From positions 76,261 through 140,260 of the forward strand of contig JACKDN010000024.1 in assembly GCA_020633465.1 (NCBI GenBank): a DNA stretch of 64,000 bases, written 5' to 3'. The DNA is from Myxococcales bacterium. GTDB taxonomy: Bacteria; Myxococcota_A; Bradymonadia; UBA7976; UBA1532. Shown here one piece after another: positions 16,522 through 24,553 of the stretch (positions are counted from its first letter, which is position 1; each line of letters begins with the position of its first letter). Position numbers and translations under genes: made by a program. The notes beneath the pieces are model-generated. The model saw nothing but the letters and a program-made list of their open reading frames with translations. It was not told the origin of the DNA and ran no database searches.

Positions 16522-18039
16522 TCAGGCTGTCGCGTCGTCGGCTTCGACGACCACTCGGACCCCTTCGACCTGCACCACCCGCACGGTCGTGCCGCGCTCG
16601 ATCCACCCGTGCGCGCTGACCACGTCCACCAGATCGCCGTCGATGCGCGCCTTCCCCGCCGGGCGCAGGTCGGTCGTCGCCTGCCCCGTCCGGTCGAGGT
16701 AGCGGCCGAGCTCGCGGTCCGGCGCCGTCCAGTCCTCGTCGGTGGACGCCGGCGCGGGCGCGCCCCGCCCCAGCGTGGTCTCGAGCACCAGCCAGCGCCC
16801 GATCGGGGCCCGCGGCAGGAACTTCATCAGGATGATCATGCCCAGCACGGTGCCGGCGAGGGAGAGCATGACCGTGGCCGCGGCCGCGTTGACCGCGCCG
16901 ACGTTCCAGGACGTGGACAGGGGCAGGCCCAGCATCGCCATGATCAGGCTGATCGCCACCAACGCGATGCCGATCACGCCCGACACGCCGAAGCCCGGGA
17001 ACACGAAGACCTCGAGGCCGAGCGCGACGAGGCCGAGGCCGAAGAGCACGACCTCCTCCCAGCCGGCGAGGTCGACCACCATGTGCCCGCCGAAGAACAG
17101 CAGCAGGCACAGCAGGCCGATGCCGCCGGCGAAGCCGAAGCCGGGCGTGTAGAACTCGAGCAGCAGGCCCAGCATGCCGATCGACATCAGCAGCCCGCTG
17201 ACCACCGGATCGGTGAGGAAGCGGGCGACCTTCTCGGCCCAGTTGGTGGACGGGCGCACGCGCTCGGCGTCGGCGAGGCCCAGCGCGTCGATCAGATCGT
17301 CGAGCGAGTTGAGCCGCGCGCTGGCGACGCCCACCTCGAGCGCCTTGTCGGTGGTCAGCGTCAGCAGCTTGCCCTTGGGGCTGACCCCGGGGACGACGAC
17401 GTCGGCGTCGACCATCGCCTCGGCGAGGATGCCCGCGCGCCCCTTGGCCTCGGCCGTCGAGCGCATCTCGGAGCGCATGTAGCTGACCATCTTCTCGCCG
17501 ACCGCCTTGGCTTCGCCGCCCTGCACCTGGATCGGCGTGGCGGCGCCCATGCTGCCGCCCGGCGTGAAGACGATGTAGTCGGTGGCGAGGCTGATGAGGG
17601 CGCCCGCGCTGATGGCGCGGCGATCGACGAAGGCCACCGTGGGCACCTGGGCGCCGAGCAGGGCGTCGCGGATCTTCACGGCGGCGTCGACGCGCCCGCC
17701 GAAGGTGTCGACGTCGAGGATGACGACCGCCGCGCCGGCGGCCTCTTCGAGCGCGCGGTCGATGAAGGGCGCGAGGCCGAGATCGATGGTGCCCTCGACG
17801 GGGATGATGACGACGCGCCGCCCCTTGCCGCCGTCCTCGGCCAGGCGGGGCAGCGGGGGCGCGGCCTTCTTCACGAAGGGCTCGGTCGCGGCGGCGTCGT
17901 CCGCGTCGGCGGCGTCACCGGCGCCCGCGTCGGCCACGCCGCCGTCCGCGGCGCCCGCGTCGGCCCCCACCGCGGGCATCGAGGCGCCGAGGATGCCGGT
18001 GGCCAGCGCGATCCACCAGGCCAGGAAACGTACCTTCAC
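16522..18039 (-). CDS. nfeD: NfeD-family membrane serine protease (long form)
   Basis: 505 residues from the GTG at 18039, chosen because AGGAGG lies nine bases upstream and a signal peptide (VRFLAWWIALATGILGASMPAVG) starts there; an upstream in-frame ATG would add an Arg-rich extension before it. Order: signal peptide, Ala/Asp-rich linker, ClpP-class protease domain (about 75-275) with VVILDVDTFGGRVDAAVKIRD and the nucleophile region RRAISAGALISLA, several transmembrane helices (about 295-430) and a C-terminal OB-fold NfeDC domain. Long NfeD proteins cleave membrane-associated substrates such as stomatin partners. floA follows immediately. Confidence 0.92.
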   Translation of the reverse strand: MKVRFLAWWIALATGILGASMPAVGADAGAADGGVADAGAGDAADADDAAATEPFVKKAAPPLPRLAEDGGKGRRVVIIPVEGTIDLGLAPFIDRALEEAAGAAVVILDVDTFGGRVDAAVKIRDALLGAQVPTVAFVDRRAISAGALISLATDYIVFTPGGSMGAATPIQVQGGEAKAVGEKMVSYMRSEMRSTAEAKGRAGILAEAMVDADVVVPGVSPKGKLLTLTTDKALEVGVASARLNSLDDLIDALGLADAERVRPSTNWAEKVARFLTDPVVSGLLMSIGMLGLLLEFYTPGFGFAGGIGLLCLLLFFGGHMVVDLAGWEEVVLFGLGLVALGLEVFVFPGFGVSGVIGIALVAISLIMAMLGLPLSTSWNVGAVNAAAATVMLSLAGTVLGMIILMKFLPRAPIGRWLVLETTLGRGAPAPASTDEDWTAPDRELGRYLDRTGQATTDLRPAGKARIDGDLVDVVSAHGWIERGTTVRVVQVEGVRVVVEADDATA

Positions 18040-18191
18040 CGACCTCGACCTCCTGTGCGGCCTCACCTTGGCACCGGCCCCCGCGGGGCGCAACCGACTC
18101 GGTTTTTGCGTTCCCCGACGCGCTTGAAATACATCGACGGAGGGTCTGGTTTCTCCGAGCAGGTCGACGCCCCCCGAGCCGAAGTCACGCG

Positions 18192-19034
18192 ATGCACCGC
18201 CTCCTCATCATCGTCACCCTCAGCCTCGCCCCGACGGAAGGGGCGCTGGCCGATCCCGACGGGGAGACCGACTGTCGGGCGCACGAGGGCGCGGACGAGA
18301 TGGTGCTGCGGGGCGACGAGTTCCAGATCGCCGGCTACGACAGCGACAACGGCGTGGTGGCGGTGCGCGTGACGCGCGAGCTCGAGCCGGTGGCCGGACG
18401 CCGCGGCCGGGTGCGGCTGCTGGGCGCCGACGACGATCTGCACCTGCCGATGCGGCCGGCGTCCTTCCAGCTGGCGCTCGAGGCGGGGCAGACGCAGGCG
18501 CTCGAGCTGGTGATGAAGGTGCACCGCGTCGAGGCGGCGACGCGCCCGGTCGTCACCCGCGAGGATTGCGCCGACGTGATGCCCGATCGCGTCGAGCTGA
18601 AGTCGGGGCAGCTGGTGCTGGCCGAGCGCGATCTGCACCGCCCCCTGCAACCCGAGCCGATCATCGAGGTGCGCGTGCGCCTCGGCCCGGCGCAGGCCCA
18701 GGTGCCGGGCAGCGCGCTCGACCCCACCGTCCAGCGCCAGGTGCAGTTCCTCGCCGAGACCTGCCTGCGGCAGGCGCTGGGCGGCACGCCCATGGTGCGC
18801 GGCGCCCTGACGCTCGAGCTGCGCACCTCGCCCATCGGCCAGCCGGTGCGGCCCCGCATCGTCGTCGACGGGCTGGTCAACAAGCCCCTGTCTCACTGCC
18901 TCGTGCGGACGCTGTTCGAGGATCCGCTGTGGAAGCGGGTGAGCCCGGGCACCCACCTGTTCGTCCCGCTGTACTTCATGGGCAGCCGCTCGCTGCCCCC
19001 CCAGGACGAGGACGCGCCGCCGGGGCTGCCCTGA
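18192..19034 (+). CDS. Exported protein with AgmX/PglI-like C-terminal region
   Basis: 280 residues with a probable signal peptide (LLIIVTLSLAPTEGALA). The middle is beta-rich (GYDSDNGVVAVRVTREL, RVRLLGADDDLHLP). Around 170-255 the spacing of FLAETCLRQALGG, RGALTLELRTSPIGQPVRPRIVVDGLVNKPLSHCLVRTLFEDPLW resembles the TonB-like C-terminal domain of myxobacterial AgmX/PglI proteins, including the two cysteines that bracket it. The resemblance is by pattern only. It would place the protein in the periplasm. It is divergent from nfeD and convergent with the operon ending at 19051. A weak promoter candidate (TTGCGT-N17-ATACAT) lies at 18106-18134. Confidence 0.6.
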   Translation: MHRLLIIVTLSLAPTEGALADPDGETDCRAHEGADEMVLRGDEFQIAGYDSDNGVVAVRVTRELEPVAGRRGRVRLLGADDDLHLPMRPASFQLALEAGQTQALELVMKVHRVEAATRPVVTREDCADVMPDRVELKSGQLVLAERDLHRPLQPEPIIEVRVRLGPAQAQVPGSALDPTVQRQVQFLAETCLRQALGGTPMVRGALTLELRTSPIGQPVRPRIVVDGLVNKPLSHCLVRTLFEDPLWKRVSPGTHLFVPLYFMGSRSLPPQDEDAPPGLP

Positions 19035-19050
19035 GGCGCCGCCGGCGGGC

Positions 19051-19764
19051 CTACTCGGCGGCGCTCGCCGGGCGCTGGCTGTCGAGGCGCAGGAAGGCGC
19101 CCCACGGGGGGCGGCCGTCGACCGGCTCGACGCGCGCGTCGCCGTACCACATGAGGTAGCGCACCACGCCGCGCACCCACGCGCGCGGCACGACGCCGGC
19201 GAGCTCGTCGAGCGGGCAGGTGCGCCGGTTGTCGCACAGCAGGAACAGGTGGCCGGAGGGCACCTCGAGCGTCGGCAGGTCGATGCTCCAGGGGCGCGCC
19301 GCGCCGACGTGATCGCCCAGCGCGGCGTGGCGCCGGCCGTCCTCGAAGCGCTCGACGAACAGCTGCTGCCGCCGGGGGCGCTCGGCGTCGCCCGCGTGAT
19401 CCTCGTAGTACGCGAAGGTGCCGGCGGTGCGCGTCTCGAGCGGCAGCTCGTTGCGCAGCAGCACCCCCTCGGCGGTGCCCACCGTGTCGCCCGGCACCGC
19501 GAGGACGCGGCGCAGCACCGCGCGATCGCCGTGCTGCACCAGCACCACGTCGCCCGGCTGCGGCGTGGCGCGCCGCACCACCAGCAGGACGTCGCCCTCG
19601 AGCACGTTGGGGGCCATCGTGTTGCCCCGCACCTGCACCAGCTCGACCAGGAACAGACGCACGCCGACGAGGCCGACGATCACCAGGAAGATCAGCCACT
19701 TGACCAAGCCGCGCACGGGCAGGCGGCGCTTGGGCGTCGGCCCGATGACCAGGCGCTCGCCCAT
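19051..19764 (-). CDS. Signal peptidase I-like protein with substituted catalytic residues
   Basis: 237 residues: an N-terminal cytoplasmic basic stretch, one transmembrane helix (about 20-43) and a peptidase S26-like domain. The family boxes are recognisable: VRGNTMAPNVLEGD (box B), GDVVLVQHGDRAVLRRVLAVPGD (boxes C/D) and LCDNRRTCPLDELAGVVP (box E). However, the nucleophile serine of the SGSM motif is Thr49, and the general-base lysine (E. coli Lys145 position) is Arg85. GDNR also reads CDNR. I infer a pseudoenzyme, or a peptidase using altered chemistry, so lepB should not be assumed here. It is the last gene of a long housekeeping operon; its ATG overlaps the preceding stop by one base. 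Confidence 0.75.
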   Translation of the reverse strand: MGERLVIGPTPKRRLPVRGLVKWLIFLVIVGLVGVRLFLVELVQVRGNTMAPNVLEGDVLLVVRRATPQPGDVVLVQHGDRAVLRRVLAVPGDTVGTAEGVLLRNELPLETRTAGTFAYYEDHAGDAERPRRQQLFVERFEDGRRHAALGDHVGAARPWSIDLPTLEVPSGHLFLLCDNRRTCPLDELAGVVPRAWVRGVVRYLMWYGDARVEPVDGRPPWGAFLRLDSQRPASAAE

Positions 19765-20165
19765 CAGGGCACCTCGGGCGCGAAGAGCGTCGCGCCGCCG
19801 TCGAAGGCGCGCGCCACCTCGGCGGCGGTCAGCCCGAAGTCCTCGGGGCAAAGGCCCGGGGCGCCGGCCCCCAGCTCGCGCACGGCCCGGGCCAGATCGG
19901 CGGCCGTCGCCGCGCCGACGCGCCAGATCAGCACGCGCCCGGCGGGCAGCAGGCGCCAGGGGGGCAGCAGCAGCGGGCCTTCGGTGGGCACGCGCCCGGC
20001 GCGCACGAGGCGAGAGATGGGGCCACCGAGGCGCCAGTCGACCCACGCGGCGAGGCCGGCGAGGGGCCGCGCGCCCACGCGGACGGCCAACAGCAGCGGA
20101 TCGCAGGGATGCGCGCGCAGGCCCGCCAGGTTGGCCGGCGGGCGCGGGGCGGGCGCGGTGGTCAC
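19764..20165 (-). CDS. Short protein resembling the N-terminal (macro-like) domain of M17 leucyl aminopeptidases
   Basis: 133 residues from a GTG that overlaps the nusB stop by four bases (GTGA); its own stop overlaps the next ATG by one base. The stretch RPLAGLAAWVDWRLGGPISRLVRAGRVPTEGPLLLPPWRLLPAGRVLIWRVG matches in pattern the N-terminal domain of peptidase M17 family proteins, which has a macro-like fold. The metal-binding catalytic domain is absent. Function is unknown; it could be a ligand-binding or inhibitory relative. Tight coupling on both sides argues that it is expressed with nusB and the signal-peptidase-like gene. Confidence 0.55.
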   Translation of the reverse strand: MTTAPAPRPPANLAGLRAHPCDPLLLAVRVGARPLAGLAAWVDWRLGGPISRLVRAGRVPTEGPLLLPPWRLLPAGRVLIWRVGAATAADLARAVRELGAGAPGLCPEDFGLTAAEVARAFDGGATLFAPEVP

Positions 20166-20671
20166 ACCCGCTCGAGGTCCTGCGCGATGCGGTCGAGGAT
20201 GCCGTTGACGAACTTGCCCGAGTCCTCGGTGCCGAAGCGCTTCGCGAGCTCGATGGCCTCGTTCAGCGTGGCGCGGCCCGGCACGTCCGACTCGAAGGCG
20301 AGCTCGAAGGCCGCCATGCGCAGGATGTTGCGGTCGACGCGGTTCATGCGCGCCAGCTTCCAGTTCTGCGAGCAGCGCTGGATGAGATCGTCGATCGCGC
20401 CGTAATGCGCGAAGACGCCGCGGACCAGGCGCTCGACGAAGGCCCAGGGCTGACCGCCATCGGCGAGCAGGCGGCGGGCGGTCTTGATCGTGCCGCCCTT
20501 CGACTCCGTCTCGTCGTCGTCGGCGAGCAGGGCGAGGATCACCTCGTCGTCGTCCCGCAGCTTGTCGTGGAACGCGGCGAGGGCCTCGTCGGCGGTGTCC
20601 AGCCGGGCGGCGTCGGCGGCGAAGAGCACCGCCAGAGCCACCTCGCGCGCGGCGCGGCGTGCCGAGATCAC
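20162..20671 (-). CDS. nusB: Transcription antitermination factor NusB
   Basis: 169 residues with a GTG start in a GTGA overlap with ribH. The start SARRAAREVALAVLFAADAA and the C-terminal NRVDRNILRMAAFELAFESDVPGRATLNEAIELAKRFGTEDSGKFVNGILDRIA are diagnostic. A short acidic insert in the middle (LADDDETESK) makes it a little longer than the E. coli protein. NusB with S10 (NusE) binds boxA RNA to support antitermination of rRNA transcription. The ribH-nusB order is conserved in many bacteria. Confidence 0.94.
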   Translation of the reverse strand: MISARRAAREVALAVLFAADAARLDTADEALAAFHDKLRDDDEVILALLADDDETESKGGTIKTARRLLADGGQPWAFVERLVRGVFAHYGAIDDLIQRCSQNWKLARMNRVDRNILRMAAFELAFESDVPGRATLNEAIELAKRFGTEDSGKFVNGILDRIAQDLERV

Positions 20672-21153
20672 GTGCCCTCCTCACCCTCCAGCCGGGCGAA
20701 CAGATCGGCCATCTCGATGGCCGCCAGCGCCGCCTCGGCGCCCTTGTTGCCGGCCTTGGTGCCGGCCCGCTCGATCGCCTGCTCGATGGTGTCGCAGGTC
20801 AAGAGGCCGAAGGCCACGGGCAGGCCGTGGTGCAGGCCGACCTGGGCGATGCCCTTGGTCGCCTCGTTGGCCACGAAGTCGAAGTGGGGCGTCGAGCCGC
20901 GGATGACCGCGCCGAGCACGATGATCGCGTCGAAGCGCTCGGTCTCGGCCACCTTCTGCACCACGATGGGCAGCTCGAAGCCGCCCGGCGCGCGGAAGAT
21001 GGCGATGTCGTCGGCGCTGCCGCCGTGGCGCACGATCGCGTCGATGGCGCCGCGCTCGAGGTGCTCGACGATGAAGCTGTTGAAGCGGCCGACCACCAAC
21101 GCGAAGCGGCGGCCGGCGGCGGTCAGGTGACCTTCGAAAGTCTTGATGCTCAC
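20668..21153 (-). CDS. ribH: 6,7-dimethyl-8-ribityllumazine synthase
   Basis: 161 residues, the usual size. It condenses 5-amino-6-ribitylamino-uracil with dihydroxybutanone phosphate in riboflavin synthesis and assembles into 60-mers or pentamers in the cytoplasm. Signature segments are FALVVGRFNSFIVEHLERGAID, the substrate site RAPGGFELPIVVQKVA, and ALGAVIRGSTPHFDFVANEATKGIAQVGLHHGLPVAFGLLT, which includes the catalytic His (PHFDF region). The GTG start overlaps the ribBX stop by four bases. Confidence 0.96.
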   Translation of the reverse strand: MSIKTFEGHLTAAGRRFALVVGRFNSFIVEHLERGAIDAIVRHGGSADDIAIFRAPGGFELPIVVQKVAETERFDAIIVLGAVIRGSTPHFDFVANEATKGIAQVGLHHGLPVAFGLLTCDTIEQAIERAGTKAGNKGAEAALAAIEMADLFARLEGEEGT

Positions 21154-22316
21154 GACGAGGCCTCGTCTCCTTCGGGGGTTCGCGGCGGGATGGGCAGGGT
21201 GTCGACCACGGTCAGCCCGTAGGCCTCGATGCCGACGATGGGCGCGCGGATGGTCGACACCAGGCGCAGCTGGCGCACGTTCTGGTCGAGCAGGATCTGG
21301 GCGCCGATGCCGAACTCGCGCAGATCGGGGCGCAGGCCGATCTGGCCGCGGTCCACCTCGGGCGCAGGGTGGCCGGCCATGCGGGCGATCTCGGACTGCA
21401 GCCGCGGCGCGGGCTTCTGCAGGTACACCAGCACGCCGCAGCCGGCCTCGTTGATGGCGCGCAGGGCGTACTCGAGCTTCCAGCGGCTGTCGGTGTCGCC
21501 GCAGCGGAAGACGTCACCCAACACGCTCTCCTGGTGGACGCGGCCCAGCACCGGCGCGTCCTCGAGCGGCTGCCCCTTCACCAGGGCGAGGTGCTCGAGA
21601 TCGTCGACCGTCGTGCGGTAGGTGACGGCCTTGAAGGTGCCCATCTCGGCGATCTGCACCTCGACCTCGCCCACCGCCTCGACGAGGCGCTCGCGCACCA
21701 GGCGGTAGCGGATGAGATCGGCCACCGAGAGGATCTTCAGGTCGTGGGCACGCGCGAAGACCTCGAGCTGCGGGCGGCGCGCCATCGTGCCGTCGTCGTT
21801 CATGATCTCGCAGATGACGCCGGCGGGCTCGAGCCCGGCGAGGCGGGCGAGATCGACGCTGCCCTCGGTCTGCCCGGTGCGCACGAGGACGCCGCCCTCC
21901 TTGGAGCGCAGCGGGAAGATGTGGCCCGGGCGCACGACGTCGCCGGGGCGCGCGTCGCGGGCGACGGCGGCGCGGATGGTGGTGGCGCGGTCGGCGGCGC
22001 TGATGCCGGTGGTCACGCCGCGGGCGGCCTCGATGCTGACGGTGAACGCGGTACCGAAGCCGCTGCGGTTCTCGGCCACCATCATCGGCAGGTCGAGCTG
22101 GTCGCAGCGATCGGGCGTCAGCGACAGGCAGATCAGGCCGCGGCCGTGCGTCGCCATGAAGTTGATGGCGTCGGGCGTGCACAGCTCGGCCGCCATCACG
22201 AGGTCGCCCTCGTTCTCGCGATCCTCGTCGTCGGTGAGGATGACCATCCGGCCGTTGCGGACGTCGGCGATGGCCGCCTCGACCCGCGCGATGGCCGCCT
22301 GCTCTTCCTTCTTCAC
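21150..22316 (-). CDS. RibBX-type fusion: DHBP synthase with degenerate GTP cyclohydrolase II domain
   Basis: 388 residues from a GTG in a GTGA overlap with ribE. Residues 1-200 are an intact 3,4-dihydroxy-2-butanone 4-phosphate synthase (RibB): DDEDRENEGDLVMAAE, FMATHGRGLICL, and RPGHIFPLRSKEGGVLVRTGQTEGSVDL. Residues 205-388 align with GTP cyclohydrolase II, but the three zinc cysteines are replaced by Ser264, Thr275 and Ser277 in HQESVLGDVFRCGDTDS, and the RQEGRGIGL-type loop is missing. This matches the RibBX variant described in Proteobacteria, in which the C-terminal part lacks cyclohydrolase activity. A functional ribA should be elsewhere in the genome. Confidence 0.85.
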   Translation of the reverse strand: MKKEEQAAIARVEAAIADVRNGRMVILTDDEDRENEGDLVMAAELCTPDAINFMATHGRGLICLSLTPDRCDQLDLPMMVAENRSGFGTAFTVSIEAARGVTTGISAADRATTIRAAVARDARPGDVVRPGHIFPLRSKEGGVLVRTGQTEGSVDLARLAGLEPAGVICEIMNDDGTMARRPQLEVFARAHDLKILSVADLIRYRLVRERLVEAVGEVEVQIAEMGTFKAVTYRTTVDDLEHLALVKGQPLEDAPVLGRVHQESVLGDVFRCGDTDSRWKLEYALRAINEAGCGVLVYLQKPAPRLQSEIARMAGHPAPEVDRGQIGLRPDLREFGIGAQILLDQNVRQLRLVSTIRAPIVGIEAYGLTVVDTLPIPPRTPEGDEASS

Positions 22317-22984
22317 GAATCGCCCCCTTCGAGGAAGCCGGCGCGCGCCAGCAGCGCGAGGTCGACGCCGCCCTTGGCGCGATCGTCGGCCGCCCGCCCG
22401 GTGAGCAGGCGCTCGACGTACTTGCCGATGATGTCCGCCTCGAGGTTCACCCGCGCGCCGGCCGGCTTCTCGTGCAGGTGCACGACGGTCTGCGTGTGCG
22501 GCACGAGGGCCACGCTGAAGCCGGCGTCGTCGACCGTGTTGACCGTGAGGCTCACGCCGTCGATGGCGACGCTGCCCTTGGGCACCAGGTAGCGCGCCAC
22601 CGCGTCGGGCGCGTCGTACCAGACCTCGAGGGCCTCGCCGACCTTCTGGCTGCGGCGCACCGTGCCCGTGGCGTCGACGTGGCCCGCGACGATGTGGCCG
22701 CCGAGGCGATCGCCGACGCGTAAGGCGCGCTCGAGGTGGACCCGATCGCCGACGCGCCGATCGCCCAGGGTGGTACGGGCCATCGTCTCGGCCGAGGCGT
22801 CGACCTCGAACCAGTCGTCGGCCCAACGGATGACCGTGAGGCAGGCGCCGTCCACCGCGACGCTCTCGCCGAGCGTCAGCTGGGCCACCATCGCCGCGGG
22901 GGCGCCCAGGGTGAGGCGCACGCCGGGCCCCCGCGGCTCGACGCGCCGCAGGGCGCCGCAGGTCTCGATCAGGCCGGTGAACAT
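22313..22984 (-). CDS. ribE: Riboflavin synthase, alpha subunit
   Basis: 223 residues with the family opening MFTGLIETCGALRRVEPRG and two similar lumazine-binding halves. The first has LGESVAVDGACLTVIRW; the second has GHIVAGHVDATGTVRR followed by PKGSVAIDGVSLTVNTVDD and WFEVD-type motifs. The enzyme dismutates two lumazines into riboflavin. It lies seven bases from the ribD 3' end within the ribD-ribE-ribBX-ribH block. No FMN riboswitch is seen upstream of this block. Confidence 0.94.
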   Translation of the reverse strand: MFTGLIETCGALRRVEPRGPGVRLTLGAPAAMVAQLTLGESVAVDGACLTVIRWADDWFEVDASAETMARTTLGDRRVGDRVHLERALRVGDRLGGHIVAGHVDATGTVRRSQKVGEALEVWYDAPDAVARYLVPKGSVAIDGVSLTVNTVDDAGFSVALVPHTQTVVHLHEKPAGARVNLEADIIGKYVERLLTGRAADDRAKGGVDLALLARAGFLEGGDS

Positions 22985-22987
22985 CGC

Positions 22988-24091
22988 CTACGCGTCCCCC
23001 TCGTCGGACGGCGCAGGATACAGAATCGGCCCCTGGATGCGAACGTCCGGCCCCAGCGGCTCGATGGCGACGGGGTCGAGCCGCCACCCGTCGCCGACCG
23101 TCGCCACCGAGGGCAGGTCGACCACCGGCCGCCCGCGCCCCAGCAGGCGCGGCGCCACGAACACGCACGCCTCGTCGGCCAGCCGCGCGGCGAGCAGGCT
23201 GCCGTGCAGGCGACCGCCGCCCTCGACCAGCACCGACACCACGCCCCGCTGGGCCAGCAGGGCCAGGGCGCGCCCGAGGTCGAGCCCGCCGGGGCCGCGC
23301 GGCGTGGCGCAGACGGCGGCGCCGGTGCCCGCGAGGGCCGCCACGCGGGCGGCGTCGGCGTCGGGCGCGTGCAGGACGAGCGCGCCGGGCCCCAACAGGG
23401 CGGCCTCGGGCGACAGCGCGGCCTCGGTGTCGACCACGACGCGCAGCGGATCGTCACCCTCGGCGTCGCGCACGGTCAGGCGCGGATCGTCGGCCTGCGC
23501 GGTGGCGCTGCCCACCAGCACCGCGTCGCAGCGGGCGCGCAGGCGATGCCCGGCGGCGCGCGCGGCCTCGCCGGTGATCCACTTCGAGTCGCCGCCGGCC
23601 GTCGCGATGCGGCCGTCGAGGCTGACCGCGGCCTTCAGCACCACCCAGGGCCGCCCGTCGAGGATGAACCGGCGGAAGGGCGCGGCGAGCGCGGCGCAGT
23701 CGTCGCGCAGCACGCCGATCTCGGTGGCGACGCCGGCGGCCTGCAGCTGGCCCACGCCGCGGCCGTCGACCAGCGGGTTGGGGTCGGTGACGCCGACGAA
23801 GACGCGCGCGACCCCGGCCGCCACGATGGCGTCGGTGCAGGGCGGCGTGCGGCCGTGGTGCGAGCAGGGCTCGAGGGTGACGTACATGTCGGCGCCCCGC
23901 GCCGCCTCACCGGCCGCCTGCAGCGCGACGACCTCGGCGTGCGCCTCGCCCACCGGGCGGGTGACCCCCTCGCCCACCACGACGCCGTCGCGCACGACGA
24001 CGCAGCCGACGGTGGGGTTCGGGCTGGTGCGGTGGCGGACGCTCCGGGCCAGCGAGACGGCCCGGCGCATGAAGGCGGCGTGGTCGCTCAC
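22988..24091 (-). CDS. ribD: Bifunctional riboflavin deaminase/reductase RibD
   Basis: 367 residues from a GTG overlapping the nrdR stop by four bases (GTGA). The N-terminal deaminase domain (1-145) has the zinc motifs HAEVVAL and PCSHHGRTPPC. The C-terminal reductase domain (about 150-360) begins RPWVVLKAAVSLDGRIA and includes KWITGEAAR, DDPRLTVR and VLVEGGGRLHGSLL. It deaminates and reduces the pyrimidine intermediate of riboflavin synthesis. nrdR-ribD adjacency is common in bacteria. Confidence 0.95.
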   Translation of the reverse strand: MSDHAAFMRRAVSLARSVRHRTSPNPTVGCVVVRDGVVVGEGVTRPVGEAHAEVVALQAAGEAARGADMYVTLEPCSHHGRTPPCTDAIVAAGVARVFVGVTDPNPLVDGRGVGQLQAAGVATEIGVLRDDCAALAAPFRRFILDGRPWVVLKAAVSLDGRIATAGGDSKWITGEAARAAGHRLRARCDAVLVGSATAQADDPRLTVRDAEGDDPLRVVVDTEAALSPEAALLGPGALVLHAPDADAARVAALAGTGAAVCATPRGPGGLDLGRALALLAQRGVVSVLVEGGGRLHGSLLAARLADEACVFVAPRLLGRGRPVVDLPSVATVGDGWRLDPVAIEPLGPDVRIQGPILYPAPSDEGDA

Positions 24092-24549
24092 TCGGCGCCC
24101 GCCAGCTCCTGCAGCTGCTCGAGCTCGTCGAGGAACTGCCGCACGTCGCTGAACTCGCGGTAGACCGAAGCGAAGCGGACGTAGGCCACCTCGTCGAGCG
24201 TGCGCAGCGACGCGAGCACGCGCTCGCCCACCTGCTTGGTGGTGACCTCGCGCTCGGCGGCCTCGGAGAAGTGGCGCTCGACCTGCGCGATGAGGGCGTC
24301 GATGCGATCGGCCGCCACCGCGCGCTTCTGGCAGGCCAGCTCGACGCCGGCGCGGATCTTCTCGACCTCGAAGGCCTGCCGCCGGCCGTCGCGCTTGATG
24401 ACCGTGGGCAGCATCAGCTCGACGCGCTCGTAGGTGGTGAAGCGGCGCCCGCAGGCGCCGCACTGCCGGCGCCGCCGCGTGGCGTGCTGATCACGGACGA
24501 AGCGCGAGTCGATGACCCGGCTGTCCTCGGCGCGGCAGAAGGGGCACAC
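24088..24549 (-). CDS. nrdR: Transcriptional repressor NrdR
   Basis: 153 residues from the GTG at 24549, which places the first zinc-ribbon cysteines at residues 2 and 5 (CPFC) as expected; the second pair is in QCGACGRRFTTYERVE. An ATP-cone domain follows (PTVIKRDGRRQAFEVEKIRAGVELACQKR), with VGERVLASLRTLDEVAYVRFASVYREF near the end. NrdR senses ATP/dATP and represses ribonucleotide reductase genes. It starts four bases after rpiB. No NrdR box is recognised in this window. Confidence 0.95.
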   Translation of the reverse strand: MCPFCRAEDSRVIDSRFVRDQHATRRRRQCGACGRRFTTYERVELMLPTVIKRDGRRQAFEVEKIRAGVELACQKRAVAADRIDALIAQVERHFSEAAEREVTTKQVGERVLASLRTLDEVAYVRFASVYREFSDVRQFLDELEQLQELAGAE

Positions 24550-24553
24550 CGCC

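Noticed and set aside
18040..18093. Longer NfeD starting at 18093
   Set aside because: It would put an Arg-rich segment before the signal peptide; AGGAGG and GTG at 18039 give a proper start.
18092..18107. Short hairpin followed by five T residues
   Set aside because: It points away from any upstream gene on that strand and the stem is only five base pairs.
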